64,000 nucleotides of DNA from Sphaerolaimus hirsutus (GCA_964036195.1 OZ038452.1:11278704-11342703); one strand, 5' to 3'. Counted from the first letter of the stretch, positions 38,901-45,082 are shown. The notes: generated from the letters alone by a model not told the origin. Made by a program: numbers and translations.

Positions 38901-40186
38901 ACTGGGCGCACTTGGTCGCTGGAGACTTGGATATTGTGCGACTTGATTTTAAGCGATTGAATAGTGGCTTATTGACGCTGTGCACACTGATGCACCGAAT
39001 TTGGGAACCTCATAGACTTGTCTGTTTTGAATGCATTTGGGTTAACCAGAATGGCCCTACACACACTAGTCGTCACCGTGACCGATGTGAAAACTGAAAT
39101 GGCAACATCCAGCCTAGTCTGTTTGTATGCTATGTGTGTCTTAGTCTTCAAATTTAAACTTCCATTATTTTAAATTCAACTTTAAATTAAATCAAATCAT
39201 TCAACAGTGTTCATTAATTTGCATTTAAATTTTTTTAGTTTTCACACGAAGTCACGGTGAAAACTAGTGTGTGAAGGCACAATGGGCCCACACACTGGTT
39301 TAAATCAAATTTCGTGTCAACTAAATTTTGGTTAATTATATCATTTCAACTATCCTATCTGATGGAGCGTAGTCAATTTTATATCGTGACACTTAATTTT
39401 CATTGTTTCTGTTCAGTTTCATGCTAAAAAATTTTTTTGTTATTTAGTTGACATTCAGTTGATATCTATTCCCGATGTCAACTAGTGTGTGGGTCCAATG
39501 AGGAATCTACTATCGACAGCTATCCAAAATCATTCTTTTAAACTGTGAAATGTGTTGAAATCAGAGTTACGAGTTTCCTAATGTCGACTGTGTACTAGTT
39601 TTATACCGAAATTTTAAGCTCATAAATAGGCTTTGAACGCATTTTAGTTTACCTGAATAAAATGTATCTGATCTCCATCAAGTTGACGGTCACATTATAC
39701 TGGTAAAATTAAATCTGGGGTCAGTTTCGCAAGTGGAGAAGTGAGAAGTGAAATGGCAAAAGCGAAGTAAAACGGAAAAAGTGAAGTGAAATGGCAAGTA
39801 AATTGGCAAAAGCGAAGTGAAAAAAATAAAAATAAAAAGTAATTTCCTTAGAGTAAAAGTAAAAAAGCGAAGTGAAATGAGAAGTAAAATCGCAAAGTGA
39901 AGAGAAATTATTATTATTTTTTTTTTTACTTCGCTTTTGCCAGTTTACTTCGCTTTTGTCATTTTACCTCTCACTTCTCCACTTGCAGAACTGGCACCAG
40001 ATTAGTGAGTTTACAAAAAAAATTGCCTATTAGTTAGCAATTTCTGTGGCTTACTAAAGTGAAGGGCCAATGTGAGCTGATTCCACATTTCAGGTTTCCC
40101 GCGCCACAAAGTCAAGTGCAGACGCGCCACAGTCGCTCTTCAGTACAGAAAAATTTGCACTGAAACTTGCTCCCGCACGCCGATAG
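6280..40186 (+). CDS. VPS8: VPS8, CORVET complex subunit (28 exons, about 1516 aa)
   Basis: VPS8 is the Rab5-binding subunit of the CORVET tether on early endosomes. It has an N-terminal beta-propeller, a long alpha-solenoid and a C-terminal RING-H2. The 28 exons assigned here are flanked by AG and GT, keep phase throughout and total 4551 nt (1517 codons), with ATG at 6280 and TAG at 40184-40186. Similarity to animal VPS8 is recognisable along the whole length, for example DSGGSLF, HVQLVYQ, RSWLERIDALL, PLIVDACILLQR, LHFDTREFLNVL and CGHLVHWAC. The protein is a little longer than the human one (about 1430 aa). Intron 19 (20613-32669) holds an antisense GPCR gene, and the intron splitting the RING holds an antisense tRNA. 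Many other introns hold MITEs. Exon coordinates are in the three block entries below. Individual small-exon borders (exons 2, 4, 9) are less sure than the gene call. Confidence 0.95.
7360..7650. repeat. Degenerate CTATCTATC-family fragment in VPS8 intron 4
   Basis: The stretch holds a GGGGGGGGGCTCGAGGGGC run followed by GCTAAAAATAGG-type and GATTTTGAAGGTGAAAAT motifs that recur at 4740, 44780 and 46230. Ends are not found. It lies between VPS8 exons 4 and 5. Confidence 0.45.
8182..8816. mobile_element. hAT-like element, TAGGGTTGG family, with perfect 8-bp TSD
   Basis: It begins TAGGGTTGGAGAAAAAAACG and ends ATCGGCCAACCCTA, flanked by TTTGTGAT at 8174-8181 and 8817-8824. At 635 bp it has no coding capacity. 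Relatives: 10214-10743, 16377-16994, 59685-60348 and a truncated copy at 42540-42858. It lies in VPS8 intron 5. Confidence 0.85.
9078..9758. mobile_element. Fold-back element built of AAAGTACCGATCTACA units
   Basis: The ends are TGAAGGGTGTGCTTCTAAAA and its inverse GAAGCACACCCTTCA, each next to TA, so the TSD may be TA. Inside are about eight spaced copies of (A)AAAGTACCGATCTACA, mostly in one orientation, which may be transposase-binding subterminal repeats. It ends 13 bp before VPS8 exon 6. Sequence 8820-9077 upstream has similar character but no clear end. Confidence 0.6.
9944..10070. mobile_element. Truncated TACCGTAT-type element supplying a VPS8 splice donor
   Basis: TACTGTATATCCTTAAATAAG closely matches the end of the element at 51569 (TACCGTATATCCTCGAATAAG), followed by the typical GTTATTTTTTC...GGGGAGTTATTCGAGG text. 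The VPS8 exon 6 donor GTATAT (9948) is within this end. The other terminus is not found. Confidence 0.55.
10214..10743. mobile_element. hAT-like element, TAGGGTTGG family
   Basis: It runs from TAGGGTTGGAAAAAAACG to CATCGGCCAACCCTA. The left flank is CATAGACG. The right flank, read across the neighbouring later insertion, is CATGACG, so the TSD carries a one-base difference. The next element (10750-12301) inserted at its very right end, using TACATGAC as target. Confidence 0.75.
10750..12301. mobile_element. hAT-like element with CCGTTTTCC arrays, carrying a BEL/Pao fragment
   Basis: Ends are TAGGGTGTCAAATTTCCG and TTGACACCCTA, with a perfect 8-bp TSD TACATGAC at 10742-10749 and 12302-12309. 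Both subterminal regions are tandem (CCGTTTTCCGGCxGAAAATTTTTACCTTT) arrays in the same orientation. The middle (about 11050-11820) is the Pao-type pol fragment. Relatives: 14932-15422, 23284-24212, 52311-52487. VPS8 intron 6. Confidence 0.85.
11004..11815 (-). pseudogene. BEL/Pao-type retrotransposon pol fragment, frameshifted and internally deleted
   Basis: Three abutting minus-strand frames carry order-preserved pieces of a Pao-type reverse-transcriptase region: LPMGKAEALVRLKSLIRRF with QYRKVLDNQLEKG, then IYVDNFIMSVTNEVEALELY with MNMREWLSNS, then LVSAYDPIGFTAPVSL and WDEPIEDKY. Frames change near 11560 and 11250. The central palm segment is missing, and no gag, protease, integrase or LTRs are visible. 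It is a dead fragment, entirely inside the hAT-like element at 10750-12301. The call rests on motif order only. Confidence 0.7.
13345..13655. mobile_element. TACCGTATTT-type element in VPS8 intron 9
   Basis: It starts TACCGTATTTGCTTGAATAA 10 bp after the exon 9 donor and holds CCCGTGAAAAATTC/GAATAATCCCCC text in inverse halves. The right end is degraded near 13655, 25 bp before exon 10. It fills almost the whole 345-bp intron. Confidence 0.6.
13842..14014. mobile_element. Palindromic MITE, TIR CACACTAGTTGACATCGACA
   Basis: The left arm CACACTAGTTGACATCGACA and the right arm TGTCGATGTCAACTAAAGTG frame CAAAGCTTG/CAAGCTTTGA, a near-complete palindrome of about 170 bp. Related ends occur at 39284-39505 and 55691-55938. 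It starts 12 bp after the VPS8 exon 10 donor and makes up most of that 236-bp intron. Confidence 0.75.
14932..15422. mobile_element. hAT-like element, TAGGGTGTC family, perfect TSD
   Basis: Ends are TAGGGTGTCGACAATTTTT and TTTGACACCCTA, with TSD GTGGAACC at 14924-14931 and 15423-15430. Inside are CGGAAAACGGAAA arrays, reverse-oriented relative to the 10750 copy. It occupies most of VPS8 intron 12 (14903-15482). Confidence 0.88.
15483..20612 (+). CDS. VPS8: VPS8 exons 13-19: alpha-solenoid
   Basis: Exons: 15483-15727, 16150-16282, 17217-17399, 17775-17976, 18178-18337, 19781-20003, 20352-20612. They encode the helical solenoid with strong landmarks: VPLIVDACILLQR, LLLECLEDRLL, VMTLCRANRLWDGIAYVYNRALNEYIEPL, GNKVLLYVSCCLCGTAYPIG and LHFDTREFLNVLSMAF, each with a counterpart in human VPS8. 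All junction phases agree. The exon 18 acceptor at 19773-19780 is the right-hand copy of an 8-bp target-site duplication made by a hAT-like insertion (see findings). Exon 19 runs into a 12-kb intron. Confidence 0.93.
16377..16994. mobile_element. hAT-like element, TAGGGTTGG family
   Basis: It runs from TAGGGTTGGAAAAAACACG to CATCGGCCAACCCTA. TSD is ATTAAAGG/ATCAAAGG (7 of 8). Internal text matches the 8182 copy closely. It lies in VPS8 intron 14. Confidence 0.82.
17435..17640. repeat. CAGGGACG-family fragment (GGCGTTGGCACC type)
   Basis: G-runs (GGGGGGGGGGTT, CGGGGGGGGGGG), then GGAATGGAATCATGGTGCTGGCACCATTT. This is internal sequence of the GGCGCC-rich hAT-like family seen at 115, 34880 and 35540. 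No ends are visible. VPS8 intron 15. Confidence 0.5.
18354..19544. mobile_element. hAT-like CAGGG element with a nested TAGGGTTCAAACG element
   Basis: Outer ends are CAGGGCCGTATCCAGG and CCTGGATACGTCCCTG; TSD CTTCATTC at 18346-18353 and 19545-19552 is perfect. Nested in it is 18394-19157 (next entry). The right half has the GGCGCCATGGCGT motif. It starts 16 bp after the VPS8 exon 17 donor. Confidence 0.85.
18394..19157. mobile_element. Nested hAT-like element with ATATCGAAT arrays
   Basis: It runs from TAGGGTTCAAACGATAT to ATATCGTTTGAACCCTA, with a perfect 8-bp TSD GCTGCAGC (18386-18393, 19158-19165). Both subterminal regions are dense (GA)ATATCG repeats around a non-repetitive core of about 370 bp without an ORF. 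Relatives by terminus: 31066-31402 and 34469-34645. Confidence 0.88.
19599..19772. mobile_element. Short hAT-like element at the VPS8 exon 18 splice acceptor
   Basis: It starts TAGGGTTGGTAACCCGACAC and ends ATTCCCAACCCTA, with CGATACCCGAACCC repeats inside. The TSD TCCCTCAG (19591-19598 and 19773-19780) is the 3' splice site itself, so each copy ends in AG. The upstream AG keeps the original pyrimidine stretch; the downstream one directly abuts exon 18. Confidence 0.85.
20888..26094 (-). CDS. Class-A (rhodopsin-like) peptide GPCR, nested antisense in VPS8 intron 19
   Basis: Seven-transmembrane receptor, probably for a neuropeptide (FMRFamide/myosuppressin-receptor-like; ligand not determinable). 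Exons in coding order: 25999-26094 (ATG, MSHENVSL, N-glycosylation site), 25585-25826 (TM1-TM2), 25005-25326 (TM3-TM4; DRY replaced by QRF in SVQRFKAICRPL), 24709-24822 (TM5, FYPLFVWALPLIAVIFF), 24527-24632 (TM6; donor could also be at 24536), 22600-22760 (TM7, LSSLLNPLIYFLF), 22168-22326 (basic tail), and 21436 to 20888 (tail end). The tail exon is interrupted by a MITE at 21198-21368. Without that insertion the phases give about 525 aa. The start of the last exon and the TM6 donor are uncertain. A second copy of the same MITE fills intron 1. If neither tail nor frame survives splicing, the gene is a recent pseudogene. Confidence 0.85.
21198..21363. mobile_element. MITE-A copy inside the GPCR tail exon
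   Basis: Near-perfect palindrome. The arms carry CAGTCCCAGACCCTGTAAAA and its inverse ending TCTGGGATTGGCA, around CAAACGTACGTTTG. CCAGG flanks both sides (21193-21197, 21364-21368). The net insertion of 171 bp splits continuous coding sequence (APSLL before, VNGIDKS after). Same family: 25827-25998, 26930-27110, 28001-28164, 56871-57036; diverged: 45935-46158. Confidence 0.85.
21760..21975. repeat. CTATCTATC-family hAT-like fragment
   Basis: TATAAAAAGGTATGAAAATTAGCG, GATAGATAGCTGAGCGGCCTCC and CCCCCCTTTCCCACCC match the right part of the 52641-54214 element. The left end is missing. It lies between GPCR exons 7 and 8. Confidence 0.55.
22345..22573. mobile_element. hAT-like CAGGGACG element filling a GPCR intron
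   Basis: It runs from CAGGGACGTAGCCAGG to CTGGCTCCTTG, flanked by AGGACGAG and AGGACAAG (7 of 8). The GPCR intron 22327-22599 is 273 bp, and this element with its TSD makes up about 245 bp of it. Confidence 0.8.
22807..22925. repeat. Fragment of a TAGGGATGGAAAAAACG hAT-like family
   Basis: TAGGGATGGAAAAAACGTTG then ATGGTTATGGATCAACATATACAGG, matching the start of copies such as 34068 and, more distantly, 8182. The other end is lost. GPCR intron. Confidence 0.5.
22936..24391. mobile_element. Fold-back element with a nested TAGGGTGTC element
   Basis: Inverted arms GCTTTAGATTTTGAATAACT...GACACTGGGTTGCCGGA (left) and their inverse (24350-24391) enclose the hAT-like element 23284-24212. No coding capacity. 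GPCR intron 5. Confidence 0.7.
23284..24212. mobile_element. Nested hAT-like element, TAGGGTGTC family, perfect TSD
   Basis: It runs from TAGGGTGTCAACCTTCC to TTTGACACCCTA. TSD GTTGTAAT at 23276-23283 and 24213-24220. CCGTTTTCCGG arrays at both ends, 550 bp of unrelated AT-rich core, no Pao fragment. Confidence 0.85.
24876..24969. mobile_element. 94-bp hAT-like element, CAGGGACG family, perfect TSD
   Basis: It runs from CAGGGACATGTCCTGG to CCTGGATACGTCCCTG, with CTCTATGC on both sides (24868-24875, 24970-24977). It is the clearest evidence that the widespread CAGGGACGTAGCCAGG ends belong to an 8-bp-TSD transposon. GPCR intron 3. Confidence 0.85.
25354..25527. mobile_element. TACCGTATTT-type MITE in GPCR intron 2
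   Basis: TACCGTATTTCCTCGAAATA with C-runs, then the inverse GTATTTCGAGGAAATAGGGTA. A near-perfect 174-bp fold-back. Confidence 0.75.
25827..25998. mobile_element. MITE-A copy forming GPCR intron 1
   Basis: The coding-strand right end is GGTGCCACTCCCAGACCCTG; the left end is degraded (CAGTGTTTGCGAGTGCC). The spliced segment is 172 bp: donor GTGCCA is the MITE's own end, acceptor CTTCAG is inside its other end. Both sides are phase 0 (HLAQP / CLRVPKMDM). Confidence 0.75.
26461..27380. mobile_element. hAT-like CAGAGTTG element with ACGTTTACGTTT arrays
   Basis: It runs from CAGAGTTGGAAAAACGTATT to TTGCACAACTCTG, with a perfect TSD GAAAAATG (26453-26460, 27381-27388). Subterminal TTTACGTTTACG repeats. 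A MITE-A copy is nested at 26930-27110. A sister element with AAAGCGTAAGCG units is at 40795-41340. Confidence 0.85.
26930..27110. mobile_element. MITE-A copy nested in the CAGAGTTG element
   Basis: CATGCAAATGTCAAAACTCATG... and its inverse around CAAAATGGC. Ends diverged (CAGGACTCTGTAGG / AGTCTCAGACTCCCCC). Confidence 0.7.
28001..28164. mobile_element. MITE-A copy
   Basis: ACACTCCCAGACCCTGTAAAA on the left and CAGGGTCTGGGAGTGGCACC on the right, with the CATGCAAAGTGTCAAAG / CTTTTGACACTTTGCATG arms. Right end same subfamily as the GPCR intron 1 copy. Confidence 0.82.
28545..29402. mobile_element. hAT-like element with TTTTATTTTATT and TTTACAAAAATT arrays
   Basis: It runs from CAGGGTTGGTTTTATAAAA to TTTGCCAACCCTG, with a perfect TSD CCCATCAC (28537-28544, 29403-29410). 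A truncated MITE-A-like piece with TGTATCCAAATCTTATGTTT repeats lies at about 28840-29150. Confidence 0.82.
31066..31402. mobile_element. hAT-like element (TAGGGGTCAAACG) with a nested MITE
   Basis: It runs from TAGGGGTCAAACGGGACC to GTCTCGTTTGAACCCTA, with a perfect TSD ATCTCAAC (31058-31065, 31403-31410). Nested at about 31127-31347 is a fold-back with ends GTACCAATTCCGTAAAAAG / TTTTTGCGGAATTGGTA, related to 39717, 56357 and 62534. Confidence 0.85.
32670..40186 (+). CDS. VPS8: VPS8 exons 20-28: C-terminal solenoid and RING-H2
   Basis: Exons: 32670-32780, 34684-34841, 35213-35483, 36340-36418, 37296-37454, 37863-37945, 38023-38258, 38725-38881, 40094-40186. Exons 20-25 are helical (VGAAELLLEFVPDKL and others). 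Exon 26 ends with the first zinc pair CHLC; exon 27 supplies CGHLVHWAC and CPLC, giving a C-x2-C...C-x-H-x2-H-x2-C...C-x2-C RING-H2. The small last exon encodes SADAPQSLFSTEKFALKLAP, resembling the extreme C-terminus of human VPS8 (SAPAF..IFQNENFQLQL). This is why I end exon 27 at 38881 (GAG, then GTGCTA) and do not follow its open frame to the stop at 39095-39097, which runs into a MITE. Confidence 0.9.
32877..33279. mobile_element. TACCGTATTT-type element with GTGTATAAGG ends
   Basis: TATCGTATTTTTCCGTGTATAAGG and the inverse CCTTATACACGGAGAAATACGGTA. Internally CATAGTGCCCGGGCACTATGC palindromes are repeated about four times. VPS8 intron 20. Confidence 0.72.
33545..34680. repeat. Composite repeat block in VPS8 intron 20
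   Basis: 33547-33925: CTATCTATC-family fragment starting CAGGGGTTGAG. 33935-34060: (GGTCCC)n array introduced by ACATGGTTCGGCAAA. 34066-34445: TAGGGATGG-like fragment. 34469-34645: an element with TAGGGTTAAAACTTGACC / GTCCCGTTTGAACCCTA ends and GGTCCCGGTCCC arrays, the same array as at 33940. The order suggests one (GGTCCC) element was split by later insertion. Confidence 0.5.
34870..35200. repeat. CAGGGACG-family fragment before VPS8 exon 22
   Basis: GGGGGGGAGG..., GCGCTGGCACCATTTGTTGGCGCC, ending CAGGGTACGTCCTTGG near 35163-35178. Together these are internal and terminal pieces of the GGCGCC hAT-like family. Its end lies about 35 bp upstream of the exon 22 acceptor. Confidence 0.5.
35520..36330. 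repeat. VPS8 intron 22: GGCGCC-rich fragment and hAT remnant
   Basis: 35540-35660 repeats TGACGTTGGCGCCAT. 35860-35905 ends CGGGCTACGTCCTTG. 35990-36180 resembles a diverged TAGGGTTGG element (CACAAAACCAATGAAAACAAC). Remainder: no feature seen. Confidence 0.5.
36930..37240. mobile_element. TACCGTATTT-type element in VPS8 intron 23
   Basis: TGAATAGCCCTCCCCC at the left and GGGAATTATTCGAGCAACTACGGTA at the right, with AGACGAGTGAGGAAAAATAA as at 13400, 41690 and 55000. The left terminus is lost. Confidence 0.55.
38486..38557 (-). tRNA. tRNA-Pro (anticodon AGG)
   Basis: The reverse complement folds as a canonical 72-nt cloverleaf. The acceptor stem is GGCTGAG paired with CTCAGCC. The D arm contains GGTCTAGTGGCATGAT, the anticodon stem CTCGC/GCGAG encloses TTAGGGT (anticodon AGG), and the T arm is CCGGGTTCAATCCCCGG. 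The anticodon-arm sequence is typical of eukaryotic tRNA-Pro. It has an internal pol III promoter (A and B boxes) and lies antisense in the VPS8 intron between the two RING-coding exons (38259-38724). Confidence 0.95.
38882..40093. repeat. VPS8 last intron: three palindromic MITEs
   Basis: 39050-39284: CCTACACACACTAG family. 39284-39505: CCCACACACTGG...CAACTAGTGTGTGGG family; the two abut, sharing AATGGG. 39717-40000: fold-back with CTGGGGTCAGTTTCGCAAGTGG and its inverse, interior AAGTGAAATGGCAA units. 39505-39716: no feature. Confidence 0.7.
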
Positions 40187-40555
40187 CGAATTCAAGTGAA
40201 GGTTGAAATGCTTACATGGGATAACCGGTTTATATTTATGATGTGCCATTTTTATAAGTCATGCCTGACGCCTATTGTTTTGTAGATTTCCATATTGTCA
40301 GAATTTTTCTTTGCATGGTGCCTCATTTTGAATCACTGTAAAAATTACAAATTGCCACGAGATTTCGATAACGAATTACATTCTACACGAGAGGAAATCG
40401 GTAACCAGTCATTTTCGATAACTTGGGTAAAACTTGTTGCAATGAGGCGACCATATCACCTTCTTTAGTATTTGTAAGCCCTTCCATGGTACGAGTTTGT
40501 CGCGTTTTCACACAATTTTTCGGCTGTGATATTTATTCACTGGTGGTGTTATGTA

Positions 40556-41354
40556 TTGTGCCTACACACACAAGTTTTCTCCGTGACTTCGTGTGAAAAC
40601 TGAAATTTAAAAAAATGTAAATGAATGAACACGGTTGGATGATTCAATTTCATTTTAATTTGAAGTAAAATTAATGAAAGTTAAAATTTGAAAATTTGAA
40701 AACTAAGACACATATTTATAGCACACAATAAGAGTAGACTGTAAGTCGCCATGTCAGTTTTTACCGATGTCACGGTGAAAACTAGTGTGTGTAGCAGAGT
40801 TGTTAAAATACCGGTATTTTTGGAAAGCGTAAGCGTAAGCGTAAATACACTTTCCAAATTTTAGGTATGGATACTCAAAGCGTAAGGTATTCTTAAAATA
40901 CCTGGGAAAGCGTAAAAAAGCGTAAGCGTAAATTTTTTTAACAGTCTTTGTTCAGAGGATTCTTACAAAATCAAGCTCCCAGCAAAAATTTTTTGACGCC
41001 CATCTGGTAGTCTGCCCTTAGATTCATTCAATTCATTGGCAATTCATTGGCAGAAACACTTAGTCATTACCGCAGGCAGAGTTCACTAAGGAAGAGGCAT
41101 TTCCGCTTTTTCCAGTGCATTATTGCACACACGCAGTCACTTTTTTTGGTACGCAGTATTTTTGGTACTTTTTCAAACGCGTAAATCCGTACTGTGTGAA
41201 AAGCTTTTTACGCTTTTAGTACCCGGGTAATTCGGCCGGGAAAGCGTAATAAAGCGTACGGGTATTTTATGAAAGCGTAAGTATAAATACCCATTTACCC
41301 GGGTATTTCGGGTAAGCGTAAATACGCTTTCGCAACTCTGGTGCGTAGGGCCAT
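40556..41354. mobile_element. CCTACACACAC MITE with a CAGAGTTG hAT-like element in its end
   Basis: The MITE starts GTGCCTACACACACAAG and its right end continues after the insertion as GTGCGTAGGGCCATTG. The inserted element 40795-41340 runs from CAGAGTTGTTAAAATACC to ACGCTTTCGCAACTCTG, with flanks GTGTGTAG and GTGCGTAG (7 of 8) and AAAGCGTAAGCGTAA arrays. Confidence 0.8.
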
Positions 41355-44232
41355 TGAATGCAAATAATCAAACTGATGCATGAATTGAAATATCATATTT
41401 CACATCTTTTTTCGGGCTAGTACTCCAGTGCCTTCATATTCCTTTGAAACACAACTTTCAGTTATTTTCTGTTCGCGTCACCAATTGACATTGTCGTCGC
41501 ATATTCATTTTTTCTGATAAAAATTGACAAAAAAACGCACATGAAATATGGGTGAGTACTGCACACGCGCAAATTCTTTGGTGCGATACGGACGAGATGT
41601 TGTGATAAATACAGTAGTAAAAACGTTGGAAATATAACCGCGTCGTACCGATGTTGAAAATAAGTCCCCGTCTTGAATAATTTCTCGTTAAACTAGTGAG
41701 GAAAGAATAATTCCCCCTTTTGGCATATGATACATTTGCTGTGTCTAATTCGAACAAAAATGCCACGGTCTTTTGTTAATAAAGCATATTTCGTGTATTT
41801 TATAGTTGCATGCTTGAAACTTTTGACGAATGAATAATCCATCCTTTCAAAAAATTTCGTCCTTTAACAGTCCCCCCTCTCAAAAATGTCCGATGGAATA
41901 ACAATCCCAGGGGAATTATTCGAGGAAAGGCGGGCGCGGGACTTACAGCATAATGACAAATAGAAGTGAAATGACAAATTAATAGTCACAAAAACGTTTG
42001 AGTTTGGTATTTCTAAGTTTGCATGACGAAGTTTCTCACCGTTACTAGTGATGGAAATGGGTAAGGAACAATGGCGCGATCTGTAAAATTGCACCGGGCG
42101 CCAAAGGGTGCCAGAAAAAATGGCGCCAAGAAATAACTTCACTAGGTATTTTAGTGTGTATATCATCACAGAAGCATTTATCGAAGAGCTAAGTGTTGTA
42201 TCATTTTTATAATGATGAAAAGCCGTAACAACTCATCTTATCGTTAATGTAATATTAAAATACCCCCAGGAACATTATTATTTTGTCAGCAAACTTTAAG
42301 ACGGTGAACTCAAGGGATTTAATAGTGAGATAGTCAATTTACACATCATGTATTTATCTGCTGTCGCTGTGGTCGGCTAATATTGTTTTGTATTGTATCC
42401 TTTTCATCCAGATGCGGGAGTTATTCGAGGGGGGCAGTTATTTTTTCTTTATTTCGTAAACAGAAGGGAGTTATTCGAGGGGGTGTTATTGAGGGGGTCT
42501 TATTCGAGGATTTTCGGTAGTACTAAAAATAGGTAGCTGAAAATAGGTTAAACACGTGGAAGCACATTGCCTGAATATTATATACTACAGCAACATATGA
42601 TGGCTTATAAACCCATGGTAGCACATAGAAATGGATGCTTTGATACTAAAAATGCCACAAAACCAATGAAAAAAACCAGCAATGTTAATTTGTGTGTGAA
42701 ATTGCGCGCTTGCGCGCAAACATTTAGCAAAAAAATACCTATTGCTTAGTACTAAAAAGTTTGGCCAGTGTTTAAAAAAAACGTTTCAGACCTTGTTTTT
42801 TTATATAAAAAGCAACATTATTTCATAAAAAAAGTTTTAAAAAACATCGGCCAACCCTAGGCTAGACTAGCTTTAGTTTTAGTACTCGTACTACAAAATT
42901 TGAAAAGGTAGCTTCCAAAAATACCAGTATTTTGACAACACTGGTTTCTACCCTTCTCTACTGATTATGTTGGTTGCACTTAAAATGATCAGAATGGTGT
43001 GATACATGAAATCTTACATGTGTGGTTCAGGTGTGATACATGAAATGTTTATACAAATTATACCGGATTTACTCGAAATACCCCTGTGGGCGTGATTGTT
43101 TCAGAGTGAGAATTTTGAGGGGGGGCGGTATTACGAGGGCGGGCGGATTTTATTTTGCCAGAAATTTTTTGAACTTCCAGTACTTTATCCTTCATTACAC
43201 ATCCCGATGGGGATCGGGCTATTTATGACAAATTGGTCCAAGTTATAGGTTACGTATTGTAGAAGTGAAGGTGAAAGCGCTCAAAGTGATCAGAATCGCT
43301 AAAATTAGCCACATTTTGCCCACTCTCATCTTCATAATCGCTATTTTCGTCTATATACATGGTTATATACCTATCTTTAGCTATTTTATTTATAGCGATT
43401 GCGAAATAATTTTTGGCAGGGTTCTTTATGGCACGCTGCTAACTTGTCATACGTGGTATTTCCCCCGATGGAGGATCGGATCACCTATGAGTACTTGGCC
43501 CTCATCCCAGTTACCACTTGCGTATTATACGAATGAGCGTAAAAGCTCTAAGTTAGCTCAAAATCGCTAAAATATGCTCCACTTTGCCAATTTCCACCTT
43601 CATAATCGCTATTTCCGTTTATATACATGGTTATATAGTGTAGTGTTAGCCTATTTTATTCATATTTTTAGCGGATTTCGAAATTTTGGCAGAACTGTCA
43701 AGTCCTCATAAAAATACGTCATGTTTCCCCCGATAGATCCTTTCCCGTAAGATTCTAGTTTCCTCGCAGAGATTGACCCAAGCGCACACGCCCACTTTGA
43801 TACACGGGACAAACGATAATCGAGCGCACGCTGACTGGCAAATTGCGGTGGCAAAACCAGTGGCGACATGGCGCCATTTCCTTACTAAAGCCGCTCAGAA
43901 ATACTGGCTACGTCCCTGGTTTAGGAGGATTGCCAACAACCGACCAAACAACCAAAATATTCGGTCAAAGCGAGCGCATTTATTGCTACGGGGGAAAAGC
44001 AAAATCCAATCATGAGCAATCCAAGCAGGCATAATCCAAACATGTTTTGTGCCCCTCACTGCAGCAATCCAAACAGAAGTTCGGCACAATCCAAGCAAGC
44101 CACATTGGTGTGACTGTTGCTATTATACTTAAATACCTAGGTACAGCGGAAATATTTGGTGTAATATTATTAAAACAGATGCATGTGGGTAAGCTTCAAA
44201 CTTCATTTCCCGTGCCAAATGACAAATGCAAG

Positions 44233-44601
44233 TACCGTATTTCCTCCAAATACCCCCTTGAATTACCCCCCCATCGTAATATCCCCGGGTGTTTTAGAGC
44301 TTGAAAAACCAACGTCCGGAATAAGGTAAATCATGTATGCAAGGTACATGATGTACTTATTGATGTATATTTGCATCGCAGCTACACCTAGACAAGTATG
44401 GGTACCGAATCGCATTGATATGTGTTAATATATACCGTTAGGTCACGTTTAATACCAGTTATGGGTGTGTAAAAGCCCATTCTTTAATGCCACCCTTTGC
44501 GAAAAATTCTGGCGCAATAATAGCACCCCTCGAAATACCCCCCTCAAAATAACCATTCCGAAAAAAGAAACCCCCTGGGAGTATTTCAAGGAAATACGGT
44601 A
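44233..44601. mobile_element. TACCGTATTT-type element
   Basis: TACCGTATTTCCTCCAAATA at the left and GTATTTCAAGGAAATACGGTA at the right. The core is unrelated AT-rich sequence. A hAT-like element inserted 3 bp beyond its right end, so part of the end is copied in that TSD. Confidence 0.72.
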
Positions 44602-44604
44602 ATT

Positions 44605-45082
44605 CAGGGGTCTCCAAGATTTTGGCCCTCGCGGGGGGGGGCTGTATAGATAGCAAATCGCTCCTCCGGAGGGATAGATAGCTGAAAAAAAATTTCTTGG
44701 GGGGAGACTTCTGGGGGGGCTCGCGGGGGCAAAATATAGAGGCTTTTTCAGTGCATAGAAAGCAAAAAGGGGAAAAAATCGCTAAAAACGAGCAAAAAAT
44801 AGGTACATAAACATGTATATAGGCGAAAGCCGCGATTTTGAAGGTGAAAAACTATAAAATGGTATGAAAATTAATGATTTTGAGCGAAAATTGGGACAAA
44901 ATTTCGCAAAAATCGCTCCAGATAGGTAGGTAGCTGAGCGATTTTGGGGGAGGGGCTAAGGGGGTAGTAGCTAAAAAATTTCCTCGGGATAAATAAATAG
45001 CTGAGCGGCCTCCAGGATAGATAGATAGCTGGCGGTATTAGGGATGCAGCCCCCCAGCCCCCCCCCCCCTAGGAGACCCCTG
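44605..45082. mobile_element. hAT-like element, CTATCTATC family, perfect TSD
   Basis: It runs from CAGGGGTCTCCAAGATTTT to TAGGAGACCCCTG. TSD CGGTAATT at 44597-44604 and 45083-45090. Internal GATAGATAGCTGAGCGGCCTCC and GCGATTTTGAAGGTGAAAAA. Best complete example of its family here. Confidence 0.88.

Noticed and set aside
38882-39097. Treating the open frame after the RING as the true VPS8 end
   Set aside because: A downstream in-phase exon (40094-40186) matches the conserved VPS8 C-terminus, and the read-through ends in a MITE.
44605-45082. Interpreting C/G homopolymer runs as sequencing artefacts only
   Set aside because: Run lengths may be inaccurate, but the runs occur at the same place in every family member, so they belong to the elements.
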